DNA of 64,000 nt from Charina bottae (GCA_023362775.1 JALMGJ010000005.1:63697963-63761962); one strand, 5' to 3'. Shown: positions 22,754 to 32,911, numbered from the stretch's first letter. The notes: generated by a model not told the origin, from the sequence alone. Numbers and translations are program-made.

Positions 22754-23386
22754 ATGGTGGAGGAACAAGTTAAAGACTGTATGATTCAATGGGCAAAAAA
22801 TATTGGACATAACATACAAATGCAACAATGGGAAGACATGTGGAACAAAGGATTAAAATTTACTTTGTGTTATAATTTGAAGGAAAATTTTTATAAGATG
22901 ATGTACAGGTGGTACATGACCCCACAAAAACTTGCTAAAATGTATGGGAATGTTTCCAACATATGTTGGAAATGTAAAAAACAAGAGGGGTCTTTTTACC
23001 ATATGTGGTGGACATGTAAAGTAGCAAAGAAATTTTGGACTGAAATACATTCATTGATGCAAAATATATTACAAATACGAATTCCATTTAAACCAGAAAT
23101 ATTTTTACTTGGATTATTAGATGTACAAATAGAAAAACATTTCATTAGAATTATACAATATATGATTACAGCAGCAAGACTTCTTTATGCACAAAATTGG
23201 AAAAATCAGACATTACCAACAATACAAGAATGGATGTTAAAATTAATGGTTATGGCAGAAAATGATAAATTGACATGTTTACTAAAAGAAAATTCAAATC
23301 GTTATTATCTTAAAGAGTGGAAACCGTTGATGGACTATTTGCAAAATGCTGGTGGAGCAAAGCTTGCATGGGGTTTTGATGATTAG
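22754..23386 (+). pseudogene. L1 ORF2 C-terminal domain with zinc knuckle
   Basis: A 210-codon frame. Residues around 75-90 are CWKCKKQEGSFYHMWWTC, the CX2C..HX4C cysteine-histidine knuckle found near the L1 ORF2 C-terminus and implicated in RNA binding. Upstream is a LKENFYKMMYRWYMTPQKLA segment, also L1-typical. The end EWKPLMDYL is the usual last block before the stop. Only the first part of ORF2 (endonuclease and polymerase) is missing through 5' truncation. Confidence 0.88.
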
Positions 23387-23655
23387 ATTATATATAAATA
23401 AAATATATTAGACAAGATATGTATATGAATATTATATCAAATGCTAGCATGTAAGAAAAATCTTTTTTTTTTTGTATTCCTATGACCATAGATAGATCGG
23501 AAGCCGACTAATTTCTATATCTTTTTCTATTTCTTTCTTTTGCTTTTCTACACTTTTTTCTTTCTCTCTTTGATTTGTATTTCTATTTCTGTTTCGTTTC
23601 TAACTTTTAACTATGTATATTTTAAAATCTCAATAAAAAAGTATATATATAAAAA

Positions 23656-23672
23656 ATGAATATTCAACTTAT
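23656..23672 (+). repeat. L1 target-site duplication, right
   Basis: Identical to 22395-22411, directly after the A-rich L1 end. Confidence 0.9.
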
Positions 23673-25089
23673 AAAAGTTATGTAAGACAGATATGAGTTA
23701 TACACAAGAAACAACAGGCCTGCAAATGATGTAATGACTAACTTTTTGGTGCAGGGATGTTCTGTGAGTACTTCAAAATATATCTGAATGAGAAATATGT
23801 GAGCATGAGACTGCAGGATTCCTTACTTAAAAGCTCAATTTATTCAAATGTTAATTCTCTTTAAATAATGTAATGCCTTCTTACAAGCACATTGACCCTC
23901 AATAGCCTGTTCCATTGCTTAGTTTAATAAGGATCCACTCTTACATATGCATAGTAGGTAAGAGTTTTTCTTTTCATACCAGTAGAAATAATGTCTCTTG
24001 GAATGGAAGATAGGAAGGCTACTATGCATTGCCAAAAAAGAGGCAATGTATCATTCTAAAAGATGTCACTTGTAATTGCAGTCAAATCACACTATTATCC
24101 ATTTTCTACATATAAATACATCATGGGAGATAATTGCTATGTCAGAAATACAGCATAGCAGGGAAGTCAATCAGAAGATGTAGTGTATACCTTCTTAATC
24201 TGAGGTCTAGTTTTCAACTGTTGATAGATAACTGCTAAACCCCTGTTCTCCCTTCATATAGTCTTATTTTTGAACTGGATGTGGACTGGTGAACCTCAGA
24301 TATTTACTCATTCATTTGAAATATTTTTGTCTCACTTTTCTGCTTGAAAAGCATTTGAAGTGGCTTTTTGATAGCTATTCAAATAAAGTGCTGCCCTCAT
24401 GAAGTAAAGCATAAAGCCACCCAAGAAACAGAGAGCATTTTTTAGAAGAAAAGCATGTTCTGTTAGGTCAACTGATCTCATTTTTCTATGCAATTCTATG
24501 CAATTACTATATTTTGCATTGTTGATTTTTCTTTGCATCTTTTGGCCTGCAGCGTAATCATATGCATGTTTACTTAGAAACAAGTAATGTTCAGTGGGAT
24601 TTATTGTCACAGAAACATAAATAGGTTTGCAGCCTTTGTAGTTTTTCCCCCCCAAACCAAAGTAATGTGTGATTTGCATGAAAAAGAATATTAAGTGAAC
24701 TTTATTAGGTGACATACTTACAGTTTAATTCCTTTGCATTGCAAAATCTGAAATCTGTGCATGAATACCCCCACAGTTTAAACATAGTTTTGTGTTTTCG
24801 TCTTTGAAGGAGAAGGTTTGTCTGTTGTTTGTTTGTTAGTTTATTAAAAAAAAGAGGAAAGATGTATCAATAGGTGGAACTAAATGGTAGAGTCAGGAGG
24901 ACAAAGTTGGTAACACAGAGGGAGGAGTGAGATTGGGGAAGCACACCCTCTGCTGGGAAGTATGGCTATTGACCCCGGAAGTAGTTCTTTCGTGCAACAA
25001 GTAGTTAGAGCAGGAGGCTGTATGTGGGAGTTGTTAGCTAATAAAGACATTTAGTATAAATGAACCTCCGACTTATTATTATTAGAAGA
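23673..25089. other. Unannotated DNA; possible LTR remnant near its end
   Basis: Mostly AT-rich with no feature. The last 200 bases (about 24890-25075) contain GCTAATAAAGACATTT before the BovB start, which looks like an LTR polyadenylation region, but no TG..CA ends or duplication were found. A 127-codon minus frame at 24332-24715 has no domain. Confidence 0.35.
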
Positions 25090-25230
25090 GACTTTGAAAC
25101 AGAAGATGGTCAAAATGCTACTGGGGAGGAACAGAGGATAAGTTCAACTAGCCCCAGATGTGATGATGCAGCTAGCTCAAAGCTGAAAGGATGGCTAGCG
25201 GCCGACGGTGCTGGTGGTGAACGACGAATC

Positions 25231-26020
25231 CAATGTTCTAAAGATCAACATACCATAGGAACCTGGAATGTAAGATCTATGAGCCAGGGCAAATTGGATG
25301 TAGTTATTGGTGAGATGGCAAGAATAAATATAGACATTTTGGGTGTCAGTGAACTGAAATGGACTGGAATGGGCCATTCACATCAGATGACCACCAGATC
25401 TACTACTGTGGACAAGACGACCACAGAAGAAATGGAGTAGCCTTCATAATTAATAATAAAGTGGCTAAAGTAGTGCTTGGATACAATCCAAAAAATGATA
25501 CAATGATCTCAATTCGAATTCAGGGTAAGCCATATAACATCACAGTGATCCAAATATACGCCCCAACCACAGATGCTGAATAAGCAGAAGCAGATCAGTT
25601 CTATGAGGATCTGCAGCACGTACTGGATAATACGCCAATAAGAGATGTTATTTTCATTATAGGAGACTGGAATGCTAAGGTGGATAGTCAAACGACACCT
25701 GGAATTACAGGCAAGCATGGTCTGGGAGAAGAAAATGAAGCTGCACATAGGCTGATAGAATTTTGCCAAGACAATTCACTGTGCATAACAAACACTCTCT
25801 TCCAGCAACCTAAAGGACAACTTTATACATGGACTTCACCAGATGGTCGACACTGAAATCAGATTGACTACATCCTTTGTAGCCAAAGGTGGCAGACATC
25901 TATACAGTCGGTAAAAACAAGACCCGGAGCTGACTGTAGTTTAGATCACAAACTCCTTATTGCACAATTTAGAATCAGACTAAAGAGAATAGGGAAGACC
26001 CACAGATCAGTTAGATATGA
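25231..26020 (+). pseudogene. BovB AP-type endonuclease, broken
   Basis: The apurinic-like endonuclease that nicks target DNA for target-primed reverse transcription. Blocks in order are TIGTWNVRSMSQGKLD (about 25249), ISVSELKWTG-type ELKWTG (near 25350), QIYAPT (25549), a FIIGDWNAKVD segment with catalytic D and N (about 25655), QIDYILC (25862) and LDHKLL (about 25946) in place of the usual SDH. A frameshift lies near 25370, a TAA in place of a sense codon at 25581 and a TGA at 25855, so the gene is dead. Confidence 0.88.
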
Positions 26021-26107
26021 GCTCACTAACATTACTAATGAATATGCAGCGGAGGTGAAGAATAGATTTAAGGGACTAGATTTAGTAGATAGGGTCCCAG
26101 AAGAACT

Positions 26108-26797
26108 ATGGACAGAAGCAACATTGTTCAGGAGGCGGCAACAAAAAACGTCCCAAAGAAAAAGAAAACCAAGAAGGCAAGATGGCTGTCTGCTGAGACA
26201 TGGAAAGTAGCCCAAGAAAGAAGGAAAGCAAAAGGCAACAGTGATAAGGGGAGATATGCCCAATTAAATGCAAAATTCCAGAGGTTAGCCAGAAGAGATA
26301 AGGAACTATTTTTAAACAAGCAATGTGCGGAAGTGGAAGAAGATAATAGAATATGAAGGACAAGAGACCTCTTCCAGAAAATTAGAAACATCGGAGGTAA
26401 ATTCCAGGCAAAAATAGGTATGATCAAAAACAAAGATGGCAAGGACCTAACAGAAGCAGAAGAGATCAAGAAAAGGTGGCAAGAATATACGGAAGATCTG
26501 TACAGGAAGGATAATAATATCGGGGATAGCTTTGATGGTGTGGTCAGTGAGTTAGAGCCAGACATCCTGAAGAGTGAGGTTGAATGGGCCTTAAGAAGCA
26601 TTGCTAATAACAAGGCAGCAGGAGATGATGGTATCCCAGCTGAACTGTTTAAAATCTTGCAAGATGATGCTGTCAAGGTGATGCATGCCATATGCCAGCA
26701 AATTTGGAAAACACAAGAATGGCCATCAGATTGGAAAAAATCAACTTATATCCCCATACCAAAAAAGGGAAGCACTAAAGAATGTTCAAACTATTGA
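26108..26797 (+). pseudogene. BovB linker and N-terminal reverse transcriptase, truncated
   Basis: A lysine/arginine-rich linker (KKKKTKKARWLSAETWKVA, 26150-26210) ends in a stop at 26356. The reverse-transcriptase start (MIKNKDGKDLTEAEE, 26420) follows in a frame that runs to WKKSTYIPIPKKG and stops at 26797. The catalytic palm is not present, because the Copia segment begins 16 bases later. The 187-codon minus frame over this interval is a shadow of it. Confidence 0.85.
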
Positions 26798-26812
26798 ACA
26801 GTGGCACATATT

Positions 26813-27347
26813 TGTCGGTTTGGGAGGCGGCAAAAAGTAAACAAGCAGAGTAATGCTGACAACAGCTATAAATCTTTACTGAAAATAAGCAGGTGTATAC
26901 ATACGATACAGCACAAGCGTGTCTTGAACAAAACAGCAGCAGTAAACAGCTTAAAAGCAGAAGATCAAATATTCTTCCCCTTTTCTTGCTTCCATCGATA
27001 CAAGACCCAAGGAGCACAAACTTGGCAAACAGTAAGCCAATTGGCTACACTTCAAAGTCTTTTGTCGAGAGCAAAAGAAAAGGTACTTGGCAGTGGCTAC
27101 CAGACAAGTTGAGAGCAAAAGACAACATTACAACACACATAGATACATAGATATAGCCCCCAGAACAATATCTCATTGGCTGGTTAGATATCTGGAGACT
27201 CTGAGAGCAGAGTACTACCTGCCAGTAGGTGGCAGTGCTGTACCTAGCAGGCATGTCTCTAATCTGCATTAGAGATGTAGACATAACATCAACATAACAG
27301 CTGTGGAGAAAACAATTTGCAACTACTTTCCCATGAGAATTCTGACA
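26813..27347 (-). mobile_element. 3' LTR of a Ty1/copia-type retrotransposon
   Basis: On the minus strand it starts TGTCAGAATTCTC next to a purine-rich tract and ends CCGACA, so the ends are the inverted TGTC/GACA expected of an LTR. Length 535 bases. The upstream neighbour on the minus strand is the polypurine tract at 27348-27359 and then the Copia RNase H gene, so this is the 3' LTR. BovB sequence abuts its outer edge at 26812, so the BovB was the integration target. The right-hand (5') partner of the target-site duplication was lost. Confidence 0.8.
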
Positions 27348-27359
27348 CCCCTCCCAAAT
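27348..27359 (-). promoter_or_regulatory. Copia polypurine tract
   Basis: Minus strand ATTTGGGAGGGG lies immediately upstream of the TGTCAG LTR start, as expected for the plus-strand DNA primer of an LTR retroelement. Confidence 0.7.
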
Positions 27360-27438
27360 TGCTTTCGGAACACGGTAGCAATGAGGTTTAACAGAGCATT
27401 ATAATTTACATTGTAACAGAAACACAGTTAGTACAATA

Positions 27439-27870
27439 CTAGGTATCAGATTGTTCAAACCCAAGTTTGGTAACCATGGCCTCATGTTTAAGGATGGTCA
27501 AGGGCTTGGTAAACACATCTGCAAGATTCTGTTCAGATACACAATACACTAGATCGATGAAGTTTTCTTGAATTGCATGTCTAACATTCTTGCACTTAAC
27601 ATCAATGTATTTAGTGCGACTTCTTACGATTTCTGTAAGAGCAAGGCCTATACCTGCTTGAGAGTCTTCAAAAACAGTGTAAGGCAATGGTACATGTATA
27701 GCCAGGTCAGTGAACAGCTGGTGAAACCAACGTAATTCAGAAACCATCTCAGACAGGGCAGAAAATTCTGCCTCTGCTGTTGAGACCACCACTGATGTTT
27801 GCTTTCTAGATCTCCAGGCAATAGCAGAACCAGCAAATTGACAGATAAAATCACTAACAGATTTTCTGTC
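27439..27870 (-). pseudogene. Ty1/copia RNase H domain, 5'-deleted
   Basis: The frame encodes the C-terminal part of a Copia polyprotein. It opens with DRKSVSDF, then GSAIAWRSRKQ, VVVSTAEAEFSALSE with the conserved acidic STAEAE block, VFEDSQAGIGLA, SRTKYIDVKCK and a closing NLADVFTKPL. This is the order of Ty1/copia RNase H, which removes RNA from the RNA-DNA hybrid. Gag, protease, integrase, reverse transcriptase and the first RNase H Asp block are missing. Past 27870 the frame continues into antisense BovB, an artefact of the deletion junction. Confidence 0.9.
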
Positions 27871-28074
27871 CCTGGAGAAGATGCTGATGCTAGGGAAAGT
27901 GGAAGGCAAAAGGAAGAGGGGCCGACTAAGGGCAAGATGGATGGATGATATTCTGAAGGTGACAGACTCGACCACTGGGGATGGTGATGGCCAACAGGAA
28001 GCTCTGGCGTGGGTTGGTCCATGAAGTCACAAAGAGTCGGAAGTGACTGAACAAATAAACAACAACAAAAGGAT
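27871..28074 (+). mobile_element. RTE-BovB LINE, 3' section
   Basis: GGAGAAGATGCTGATGCTAG, GGAAAGTGGAAGGCAAAAGG, GATGGATGATATTCTGAAGG and AGAGTCGGAAGTGACTGAAC with an AACAACAACAAAA tail match, complemented, the 3' end of the BovB at 12129-12340. Same strand as the section at 25.1-26.8 kb, so the two were one element. Confidence 0.9.
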
Positions 28075-28149
28075 CATGAAAGAAACTCAGTGATAGCTGG
28101 AACATGTTTTAAGGCTACTTCCTGAGTTTATGGCTCAAGACATTCATTA

Positions 28150-28462
28150 TTCGAAACCAGCCTTTCTCAACTTTTTGACCCTGGAGGAAGCCTTGAAATA
28201 TTTTTCAGGCCTCAGGGAACCCCTGCACATTCAGGCTCAAATGTAGGCCAGAAGTTACAAAATTATTGTATTCGTTTCATGTGTAGGCCTGTATATATGC
28301 ATTAACAGTATTCTTAAACTAAAAATAAAGAATGAAACTTACCTCTTTAATGTGAAGTTGCCTGAATTTGAAATAATTTTTTAAGTAAATTGTGATCTCC
28401 CAGGGAACCCCTAGTTACCCTAAGGTTCCACAAAACGCTGGTTGAGAAACCCTGTTCTAAAC
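28150..28462 (+). mobile_element. hAT-type MITE with 8-bp target-site duplication
   Basis: The element at 28158-28454 (297 bases) has termini CAGCCTTTCTCAAC and, complemented, CAGGGTTTCTCAAC (12 of 14 alike). It is flanked by 8-base repeats TTCGAAAC (28150-28157) and TTCTAAAC (28455-28462), 7 of 8 alike. An 8-bp duplication and CAG..TTTCTCAAC ends are the hallmark of hAT transposons. It has no transposase, so it would have moved in trans. Confidence 0.85.
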
Positions 28463-28489
28463 TGACTGGTTTAAGGGGACTCTAAAGGA

Positions 28490-29529
28490 AAACTAAATAT
28501 CTGGGGTAGTAGAAGTGCTAGCATTGTTGATTATATGTTACTATCCCAAAGCCTATTTAACGGGATTATTGAATTTAAGATTGATTTTTCATCCTGATAT
28601 TGATCATTCCCCCGATAGTGAAATTGGACAATAATGCTTCAGTCTCTGATCATACCGAATTTTATGGAAGAAATTATTTCAGATAGAAATTCCCAAATAA
28701 GATGACCTAGTGAGCTTGAGAGACCTTCTTCCCAGTTTTTCAATCTCCCTATAATCTCTCAATGGTCTATTTAAGATTCAAGGGATGTGTGGATGTATCA
28801 CTATGCATTTTCCAACAAATGATCAGTATCATCAGGGTCTCATAACAGATAAATTAGCAGTCAAACTTTCTAGATCCAAATTTATATCTAAGACATGTTT
28901 AAATCATGATTGTGTTAAAGCTAAGGCCAAATTGAATTCAACAGGTCTTTAGGAAAAATAGTGGGTATTGTTTATGGGACATTGCATTTGCTTTGAAAAA
29001 TCAATATAAAACCTTGTTGAAAAAGGAAACCAGAAGGCTCAGATGGGTACCTGGAAGAAGTTCGTGAAAGCTATAAAAGACAGAAACTCCACTGAACTTT
29101 GGCATTATGGGACTTATGTCCCACTCTTCTTCTATACATCCTTCTGTGGAAAGGGAGGCTAATCTCAGCAGAGGCCTGGGTAGAAAATTTTGGACTCTAT
29201 ATAGTGATGCCAATACCCAGTTAAGTTGTTTGAGCTAGTTGATGATTATTTACCTGATTCATTTCCTGTGTCAACTTCTGAGATATTTAAACTCATAGCA
29301 CAGAACAACAGAGCTATAGGGTGAGGAAAGATCTTGTTCCCAGCTGAATTTCTAAAAATCAACTTTGATGCATGGAATTGTGAACTGGCCATTTTATTTC
29401 CCTATGTGAACCACTCTATTTAAACACCAAAAGACTGTGATCAATCAATAATTGTCCCAATTTTTAAGGAGAGAAGGTGGGTCCAGCTAATTTCTACCCA
29501 TTTAGCCCTTTGAGCAAGTTATATACTGT
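28490..29529 (+). pseudogene. Endonuclease/reverse-transcriptase LINE remnant, 5' part
   Basis: Plus-strand translation shows an endonuclease end (VDYMLLSQSLF, then DHSP in place of SDHxP, 28530-28615) and then, after a long linker, reverse-transcriptase finger motifs PAEFLKINFDAWN (about 29340) and SIIVPIFKE (about 29450). The region ends in a SPLSKLY-type block where an L2 has inserted. Many stops. The order endonuclease, linker, reverse transcriptase is that of non-LTR retrotransposons. I could not fix the clade; Vingi-type elements known from lizards are one possibility. Confidence 0.7.
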
Positions 29530-30206
29530 ATGCCTGTTCCTAGTTCGGAGGGCTCTGCTCACAGTCACTCATGCCCTAGTCACTTCCTGATTGTTTTACT
29601 GTAATGGGCTCTACATGGGCTGCCCTTGAAGAGTATCTGGAAGCTTCAGCTGGTGCAAAATGCAGCAGCACAGGCAGTTATGTGTGCTTTTAGAACTCTA
29701 CATGTTACACCCGTGCCCCACGAACTGCATTGGTTGCCAGTCTGCTTCTGGGTCCAATTCAAGGTACTGTTTTTGACCTTTAAAGCCCTTTGTGGCATGG
29801 GGCCAGGTTATTTGAGGGACCGCCTCTCCATGATTACATCTGCCAATCCCATCAGATCTGGCAGAAGAGAGCTGCTGCGAGTCCCATCTGTAAGGGCCGT
29901 GGCACCCGCCTTATGGAACATTCTCTCCCCCCCGCCTCTAAATTGAGGTTAGCTCCATCCCTGTTAATATTCCAGAAGTCCCTCAAGACCTGGCTATGTC
30001 ATCAGGTCTGGGGGTCCCAGGGGACTGGTGAGATCTTGAGGTGGCTCCATTATTGCTGTTAACATCTTATGATTTTTAAAAACTTTTTAATGACTGTTTT
30101 TGATATGTTTATTGTTTTATATCCTTGTTTTACACTGCCCAGAGTCACTTTTTGTGAGTTGGGAAGCCATATAAATTTGATGTATAAATAGATAAATAAA
30201 TAAACA
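29530..30206 (+). mobile_element. L2-type LINE 3' end inserted in the older LINE
   Basis: A frame at 29626-29946 reads KLQLVQNAAAQAV, then LHWLPVCFWVQFKVLFLTFKA, GMGPGYLRDRL, RSGRRELLRVPSV and APALWN. These are the final blocks of L2 ORF2. The 3' end has CACTGCCCAGAGTCAC and ATATAAATTTGATGTATAAA then (AAAT)n. It interrupts the surrounding LINE reading between KLY and RHLYG blocks that are adjacent in related proteins. Boundaries are within about 15 bases. Confidence 0.88.
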
Positions 30207-31260
30207 AGACACCTTTATGGAAACATATTGATTGACCCTAGACAATATCTTGACAGTACAGCACCGGATCATCCAAGTATGGTTCCGCATCATATTGCTA
30301 AGAAGTACTCCAGGTACTTTTTATGCTGACTTCATCAACTTGAATATGTCACTTGATTAAATGGCTAGGGAGAGACTATGGGCATAATTGTCACCATAGA
30401 TTGCTGATTACTTTGATTAGTTATTAGGTTACATAACAATATCCTCATGATCCAATATTCACCCAGAAACAGTCAAACAAGGTTGCATACTTGCTTCTCT
30501 TCTGTTCAAATTCTATCTGAAATCTGTTACTCAAGCCTTTTCAAAACATCGAGTTGCATCCTCCACTGGCTAACAAAGCTATGTCCATTTTTTGTACCCT
30601 AATAAATACAGCTATTAATCTTTGGCTAACTGCCTTAACTAGCAGTTAATTGCAGTAGTGAAAAATTAAGTATTATTAATTCCCAAACCAATGCAATTCT
30701 GTTTACTGAAAGGTGCACTAACTACAATCATAATTGGAAGATTAATGACATCCATAATGAAGAAGTGAAGGATTTCCAGTCTCTTGGAATCACCTTCCTG
30801 TCATCTGCTGCATGGAAGAAGCAAGCAAAAGATACTGCTGTTCAAACTCAAAAGACCTTTTACACTATAATCCAGTATTTCTCAACCTCAGCAACTTTAA
30901 GAAGGGTGGACTTCAACTCCCAGAATTCCCCAGCCATGCCATCTTAGTGCCCATACATCTTAAAGTTGCTGAGGTTGAGAAACGCTGCTAAAAACTGATT
31001 TGCTAGCTGCAGAAGCAATCATTTTGTCCCTGCTTCAGCTAAATTATTTAAGGCCAAGGTGCTAAGCCTTTTACTCCATGGTGCACAGCTTTGTGTGGAT
31101 AAGGATTTAACAGCTTTAGAAGGAACACAAATTAAATATATAACAGCAATGCTGCATGTTCCCCAGTATATGCTTAATGCCCTTTGGCATCTGAAATCTG
31201 GTATTTCTTCTGTTGAGGCTTGCATGAAAATATGTCGATTAAAATACTGACTAAAATTAA
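30207..31260 (+). pseudogene. Endonuclease/reverse-transcriptase LINE remnant, 3' part
   Basis: It resumes with RHLYGN, then VKQGCILASLLFKFYL (about 30478-30525, the reverse-transcriptase RQGCxLSPxLF block with Ser-Pro lost), KINDIHNEEVKDFQSLGITF (about 30745) and WKKQAKDTAVQTQK. The C-terminal block follows (31059-31250): GAQLCVDKDL, GTQIKYITAML, VPQ and CMKICRLKY. All are plus strand and collinear with 28490-29529. A 115-base hAT MITE sits inside at 30873. A decayed copy, not expressed as a protein. Confidence 0.68.
30865..30995 (+). mobile_element. Short hAT-type MITE
   Basis: The element at 30873-30987 is 115 bases long and nearly a foldback. Its first 27 bases (CAGTATTTCTCAACC then TCAGCAACTTTA) match the complement of the last 27 with two differences. 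Flanks CTATAATC (30865-30872) and CTAAAAAC (30988-30995) are 6 of 8 alike, fitting a diverged 8-bp hAT duplication. The GGACTTCAACTCCCAGAATT interior is common in squamate MITEs. Confidence 0.82.
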
Positions 31261-31270
31261 TTATTTGGTA

Positions 31271-32310
31271 GATTTACATCTGATCTCTGGTTGGCTACTG
31301 CTTAGATTTTGAAACGTTCAATGTTTTTCTTTTCTTGCTTTCATTTATTTGAAGCTATTGTATACTGGTTTCGATCTGACTATAAATATATTCACACACA
31401 CATGTCCATATGCTTTCATTCATTAGATTTAATATTTTCTGTTTCCTTTTGGACTAGGGGATGTTGAAGTCTCCATTGGCTCTCAGATCCTGGGCCACAA
31501 TTCCCAGAAAGTTTTGTGATAAGGCTCATACATTTGGCCCCATTGCTATCCAAATTTTGGGCATGTTAGTATTCAGGCCAGAACTCTCAGATAGCAGCTT
31601 GTTCCAAGTAGTCCCTGTGACAACTTGTAAATTTTGAGCTGCTTTTGAATGGAGCCAAGAAGAGTTTGACTATACCTTGTTCCAAGAATTTAATGACTGC
31701 CAGATTTTCATGCTTCAAATACATGTTCATATATGAAGCTACTCAGGATATCCAAAGAATGGCAGTAGGAAGCTATTACCTGGGAGAATCACAAATGGTA
31801 TGTTAAGAGTTCAGATTTGAAATTTAACATGAAACAAGAAAAAGAAAAGGATTAAAGGCTCTTAAGCACACAGCTATGCAAGAATTCTCAGGAATGAACT
31901 GAAAATCATTTTAGGAGAGCAAGAAAGAAAATCACTCACTTAGGGGGTTGGCAGAACACCAGAAGAAAAGTCCAGACTGACATTGCTTGGTTTTATTAAT
32001 TCATCCATAATTAGGCCTTAGCTTAGATACAAGTCAGCTTGTACCATATGGGCTAATATACAGCTGAAAGTTACCCCCATGCAGGTTCCAGTCTGTCACA
32101 TTGGAAGGAGATTAGCATAAAACAAACAACAATGCTCTGTTAATTACAGTGCCATTATTTGCAACAACATTGTTAAGGATGTACAGTATAAGTCCCTCCA
32201 TTATAATCCCTTATCTTTAATATTTTATTAACATGAAATTATGTTAATATTTTATTAAGATATTTTATTAACTTAAAAGTCACAGGCAGAATGAATCCTT
32301 CCATGAGTTT
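31271..32310. other. Unannotated intergenic DNA
   Basis: A CCACAATTCCCAGAAAG segment near 31495 hints at MITE-type sequence; otherwise no feature recognised. Confidence 0.4.
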
Positions 32311-32372
32311 AGGAAGAGAGGGAAAGGGAAAGGGAAAGAGGGAAAGAGGGAAAGAGGGAAAGAGGGAAAGAG

Positions 32373-32431
<59 letters not shown>

Positions 32432-32433
32432 AA
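32311..32433. repeat. Purine microsatellite (GGGAAA)n then (AAAG)n
   Basis: More than 120 bases that are almost purely A and G: imperfect GGGAAA/GAGGGAAA units to about 32372, then a uniform AAAG array to 32433. The 67- and 81-codon frames across it are repeat translations. Confidence 0.92.
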
Positions 32434-32911
32434 ACCAGACATATTAAAGAAGACAAATTACACTACAGAAGAGACAGAGGAAAGTAGAGGTGAAGAGAAT
32501 CCAAACTGTTCCTTTTTAGATGAATCTGCAAGCTAATTGGCTACTTGACTCATTTTTGATAAAAATAAAAATATGAAAGGATATTAATTATTAACGGTTG
32601 TCACTTAGTTTCTGTCACACGGTACCTTTCATGTAACCTTTTGTAATGGGCTTGTCCATAAGAAAAAGCAGTGGGAAAATAAAAGTGCTAGAGAAAATAT
32701 GATGTGGATGACCTGATGTAATGCAGAACAGTAATCTCATAAAATCTATATTATTGACAGTGCTGTAAAAAAAGAAAGTACGTTGTGCAGAAATACTTAA
32801 ATTCTAAGTGGATGAAGGACACAAATAATACCAATGACTATTTTTAGTAAAGGTGGTACAGCTTTACACCATCGAAGCATGATCTTAATTAGACTATGTT
32901 TTATTTCAATG
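32434..32911. other. Unannotated intergenic DNA
   Basis: No feature recognised. Confidence 0.4.

Larger units (their letters stand above)
22412..23655 (+). mobile_element. L1 LINE, 5'-truncated, with perfect target-site duplications
   Basis: 1,244 bases inserted between two identical 17-bp direct repeats. It contains only the C-terminal part of L1 ORF2, a T/C-rich 3' UTR and a short A-rich end (CAATAAAAAAG..AAAAAA). The sharp duplications show ordinary target-primed integration with 5' truncation. Compared with the flanks the copy is A-rich on the plus strand, typical of L1. Confidence 0.92.
25090..26812 (+). mobile_element. RTE-BovB LINE, 5' section
   Basis: Endonuclease and N-terminal reverse-transcriptase region of a BovB on the plus strand. 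It stops at GTGGCACATATT where a Copia LTR begins; sequence up to that point aligns with the minus-strand BovB copy (13782 down to 13385). At 26797 the codon for Gln in that copy is replaced by TGA. BovB sequence resumes at 27871 with the 3' end, so about 1.05 kb of reverse transcriptase present in the other copy (12335-13385) is missing. The 5' limit is approximate. Confidence 0.92.

Noticed and set aside
24890..25075. Possible LTR next to the BovB start
   Set aside because: Only an AATAAA-type signal; no TG..CA ends, duplication or internal retroelement sequence.
26128..26691. 187-codon minus-strand frame
   Set aside because: Antisense of the BovB linker and reverse-transcriptase start.
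32291..32536. 81-codon Lys/Glu-rich frame
   Set aside because: Translation of the GGGAAA/AAAG purine repeat.
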